NCBI RefSeq assembly: GCF_022829295.1
Contig: NZ_JAKSYH010000022.1
Span: forward strand, 1-64,000
Direction of reading: 5' to 3'
DNA: 64,000 bases
Source: Methylobacterium sp. J-088
GTDB lineage: Bacteria > Pseudomonadota > Alphaproteobacteria > Rhizobiales > Beijerinckiaceae
Shown: positions 62,696 through 64,000 of the stretch, piece by piece
Numbering within the stretch: position 1 is the first letter of the stretch
Layout of the letters: the number at the start of each line of letters is the position of its first letter
Notes under the pieces: generated by a model
The model's database searches: none
Told to the model about the DNA's origin: nothing
What the model saw: only the letters and a program-made list of their open reading frames with translations
Translations under genes and position numbers: made by a program

Positions 62696-64000
62696 TCAGC
62701 CGTGGGCCGGCGCGGTTCCGGCCAAGCGCTTGAGGTGGAGTTCCTCGAGATCGATCTCCGTCTCGAGCTGACGCAGCACCGAACTGTGGATCCGGTTCTG
62801 CCGATGCAGGTCGATCAGCGCCGACCGGCCTGAGCGCACGGCCAGCAGCGCGGCGGCGAAGTGCTCGGTCTTCTCGGCCGCGAGGGCCTTCCGCTCGTCG
62901 CGGTCCCGGGCGGTGGCCCGGACCCGGCGGCGGTATTCCTCGACCAGCCGCGGATGCTGCGGCGCCCCGGTCTCGGGAAACACCAGTCCTTCAAGGGCGC
63001 TGAGGCCCGCCTCGTTGACCACCACCCGGGCCATGGGCGCATCGAGATGGCCGTCGGGCAGATCCGTGGTGGGATCGAGCCGCAGCCGGCGGATCAGCGA
63101 TCCCAGCGTCGTCCCCTGCACCAGCACCGTGAACAGGATCACCACGAAGGCCGCCAGCAGGATCGCGTCGCGGCCCGGGAAATCCACCGGCAGCGCCAGG
63201 GCGGCCGCCAGCGTCACCACCCCGCGCATCCCGGCCCAGCCGACGATCAGCGGCACCGCGGGGTTCGGCGGAGGCTCCTCCGCGCGCACCCGCGCCGACA
63301 GGATCCGCCGCAGGTAGACGGCGGGAAACACCCAGACCAGACGGGCGACCACGCAGGCCACCGTGACGGCGAGCGCCAGGGGCATCCCCGCCGAGAGCGA
63401 TCCGAACTCACCGCCTGTCCGAGCCAGCACGCCACGGAGCGCCAGCCCGATCAGCACGAAGACCAGCGCCTCCAGCACGAAGACCACGAACTGCCACACC
63501 GCCACGGCGTGACGGCGCGCCTGGGCGTCGAAGGTCTCGTGCTCCCGCCCGCCCATCATCAGGCCGCAGGCCACCACGGCCAGCACCCCGGAGGCGTGGA
63601 CCTCCTCGGCCGCGAGGTAGGCGGCGTAGGAGGCCAGGAAGCTCAGCACCGTGATGGCGTTGGCATCGTGCAGCCGCCGCACCAGGGTGTTCACCGCCAG
63701 CCCGCAGACGAGTCCCACCGCGACGCCCGCCACCGCGAGCCACGCGAAGCTGCCGGCCGCCGACCACGCGCTGAAGCTGCCGGTCAGCGCCGCCGCCACG
63801 GCGAGCCGGTAGAGCACGAGGCCGGACGCGTCGTTCACCAGGCTCTCGCCCTCCAGCACCGTGATCATCCGCCGGGGCAGGGCGACCCGGGCGAGCACCG
63901 CCTTGGCGGCGACCGCGTCCGGCGGCGACACGATGGCGCCGAGCGCGAAGCAGGCCGCCCAGGGCAGGGCCGGCACCACCGCGTGGGCGACGAGGCCGAC
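62696..64000 (-). CDS. Na+/H+ antiporter, CPA1 family (partial, runs off the window)
   Basis: C-terminal part of a sodium/proton exchanger; the frame is open to the last base, so the N-terminus lies beyond the window. Visible are the segment LGAIVSPPDAVAAKAVL with the paired acidic/proline motif, VLEGESLVNDASGLVLYRLAV (the NhaP-type ND transport site), GWAGMRGVVTLAAALALP, and a long cytoplasmic tail rich in charged helices (from about ALEGLVFPETGAPQHPRLVEEYRRRV). Members exchange Na+ or K+ for protons to control pH and salt. Confidence 0.9.
   Translation of the reverse strand, partial: VGLVAHAVVPALPWAACFALGAIVSPPDAVAAKAVLARVALPRRMITVLEGESLVNDASGLVLYRLAVAAALTGSFSAWSAAGSFAWLAVAGVAVGLVCGLAVNTLVRRLHDANAITVLSFLASYAAYLAAEEVHASGVLAVVACGLMMGGREHETFDAQARRHAVAVWQFVVFVLEALVFVLIGLALRGVLARTGGEFGSLSAGMPLALAVTVACVVARLVWVFPAVYLRRILSARVRAEEPPPNPAVPLIVGWAGMRGVVTLAAALALPVDFPGRDAILLAAFVVILFTVLVQGTTLGSLIRRLRLDPTTDLPDGHLDAPMARVVVNEAGLSALEGLVFPETGAPQHPRLVEEYRRRVRATARDRDERKALAAEKTEHFAAALLAVRSGRSALIDLHRQNRIHSSVLRQLETEIDLEELHLKRLAGTAPAHG

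Overview
The window is chromosomal DNA of very high GC content with strong third-position GC bias. Gene content and repeat types point to an alphaproteobacterium of the order Hyphomicrobiales, most probably Methylobacterium or a close relative. This is inferred from the giant GPR/RgsE-like polar growth protein, the OlsB-type and Kdo-hydroxylase envelope genes, the purL-bolA-grxD order, a CtrA-type box, a ROSE-type RNA thermometer and several dispersed palindromic repeat families. I found no rRNA, tRNA, CRISPR array or complete insertion sequence. Nearly every long gene has an open antisense shadow frame; these are not annotated.

Layout. 0.5-7.6 kb: M23 peptidase, GluQ with a small cysteine-rich membrane protein, a hybrid histidine kinase and a GMC oxidoreductase. 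7.6-8.9 kb: repeat-rich non-coding DNA. 8.9-16.2 kb: a 2,432-residue membrane-anchored protein built of 11-residue helical repeats, divergent from an HPt protein. 17-21.2 kb: ferredoxin, a VWA/CoxE-like protein, a hypothetical protein and an AraC-type regulator. 22-30.7 kb: CPA2 antiporter, a coupled two-gene membrane operon behind a CtrA-like box, a MoxR ATPase, SixA, a lysophospholipase-like hydrolase, a small heat-shock gene with RpoH-like promoter and RNA thermometer, and an OlsB-like acyltransferase. 30.9-38.1 kb: HTH protein, Kdo hydroxylase, ABM-domain protein and a large alpha-2-macroglobulin. 38.2-48.3 kb: a VapBC locus whose antitoxin has an in-frame amber codon, RecQ, an alpha/beta-hydrolase-like membrane protein, PurL, BolA, a DnaB-N/DUF29 fusion, Grx4, a methyltransferase and RlmN. 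48.3-56 kb: a complete four-carbon acid-sugar (tetronate) module. 56.6-64 kb: GlyS and GlyQ separated by a Fic protein and a small secreted protein, then GNAT, a small secreted protein and a CPA1 antiporter cut by the window edge.

The tetronate module is the best-defined pathway. LtnD oxidises L-threonate to a 2-oxo-tetronate, OtnI isomerises it to 3-oxo-tetronate, OtnK phosphorylates it, and OtnC splits it to dihydroxyacetone phosphate and CO2. DenD feeds D-erythronate into the same intermediate. An MFS permease is the likely importer. The divergent LacI-family regulator has an obvious perfect-palindrome operator lying on a predicted promoter of the permease operon.

The observations most worth following are the amber-interrupted vapB in front of an intact vapC, the DnaB-N/DUF29 fusion wedged between bolA and grxD, the giant hendecad-repeat protein, the CtrA-box membrane operon, the ROSE-like thermometer, the LacI operator/promoter overlap, and the inverted repeats in front of fic.
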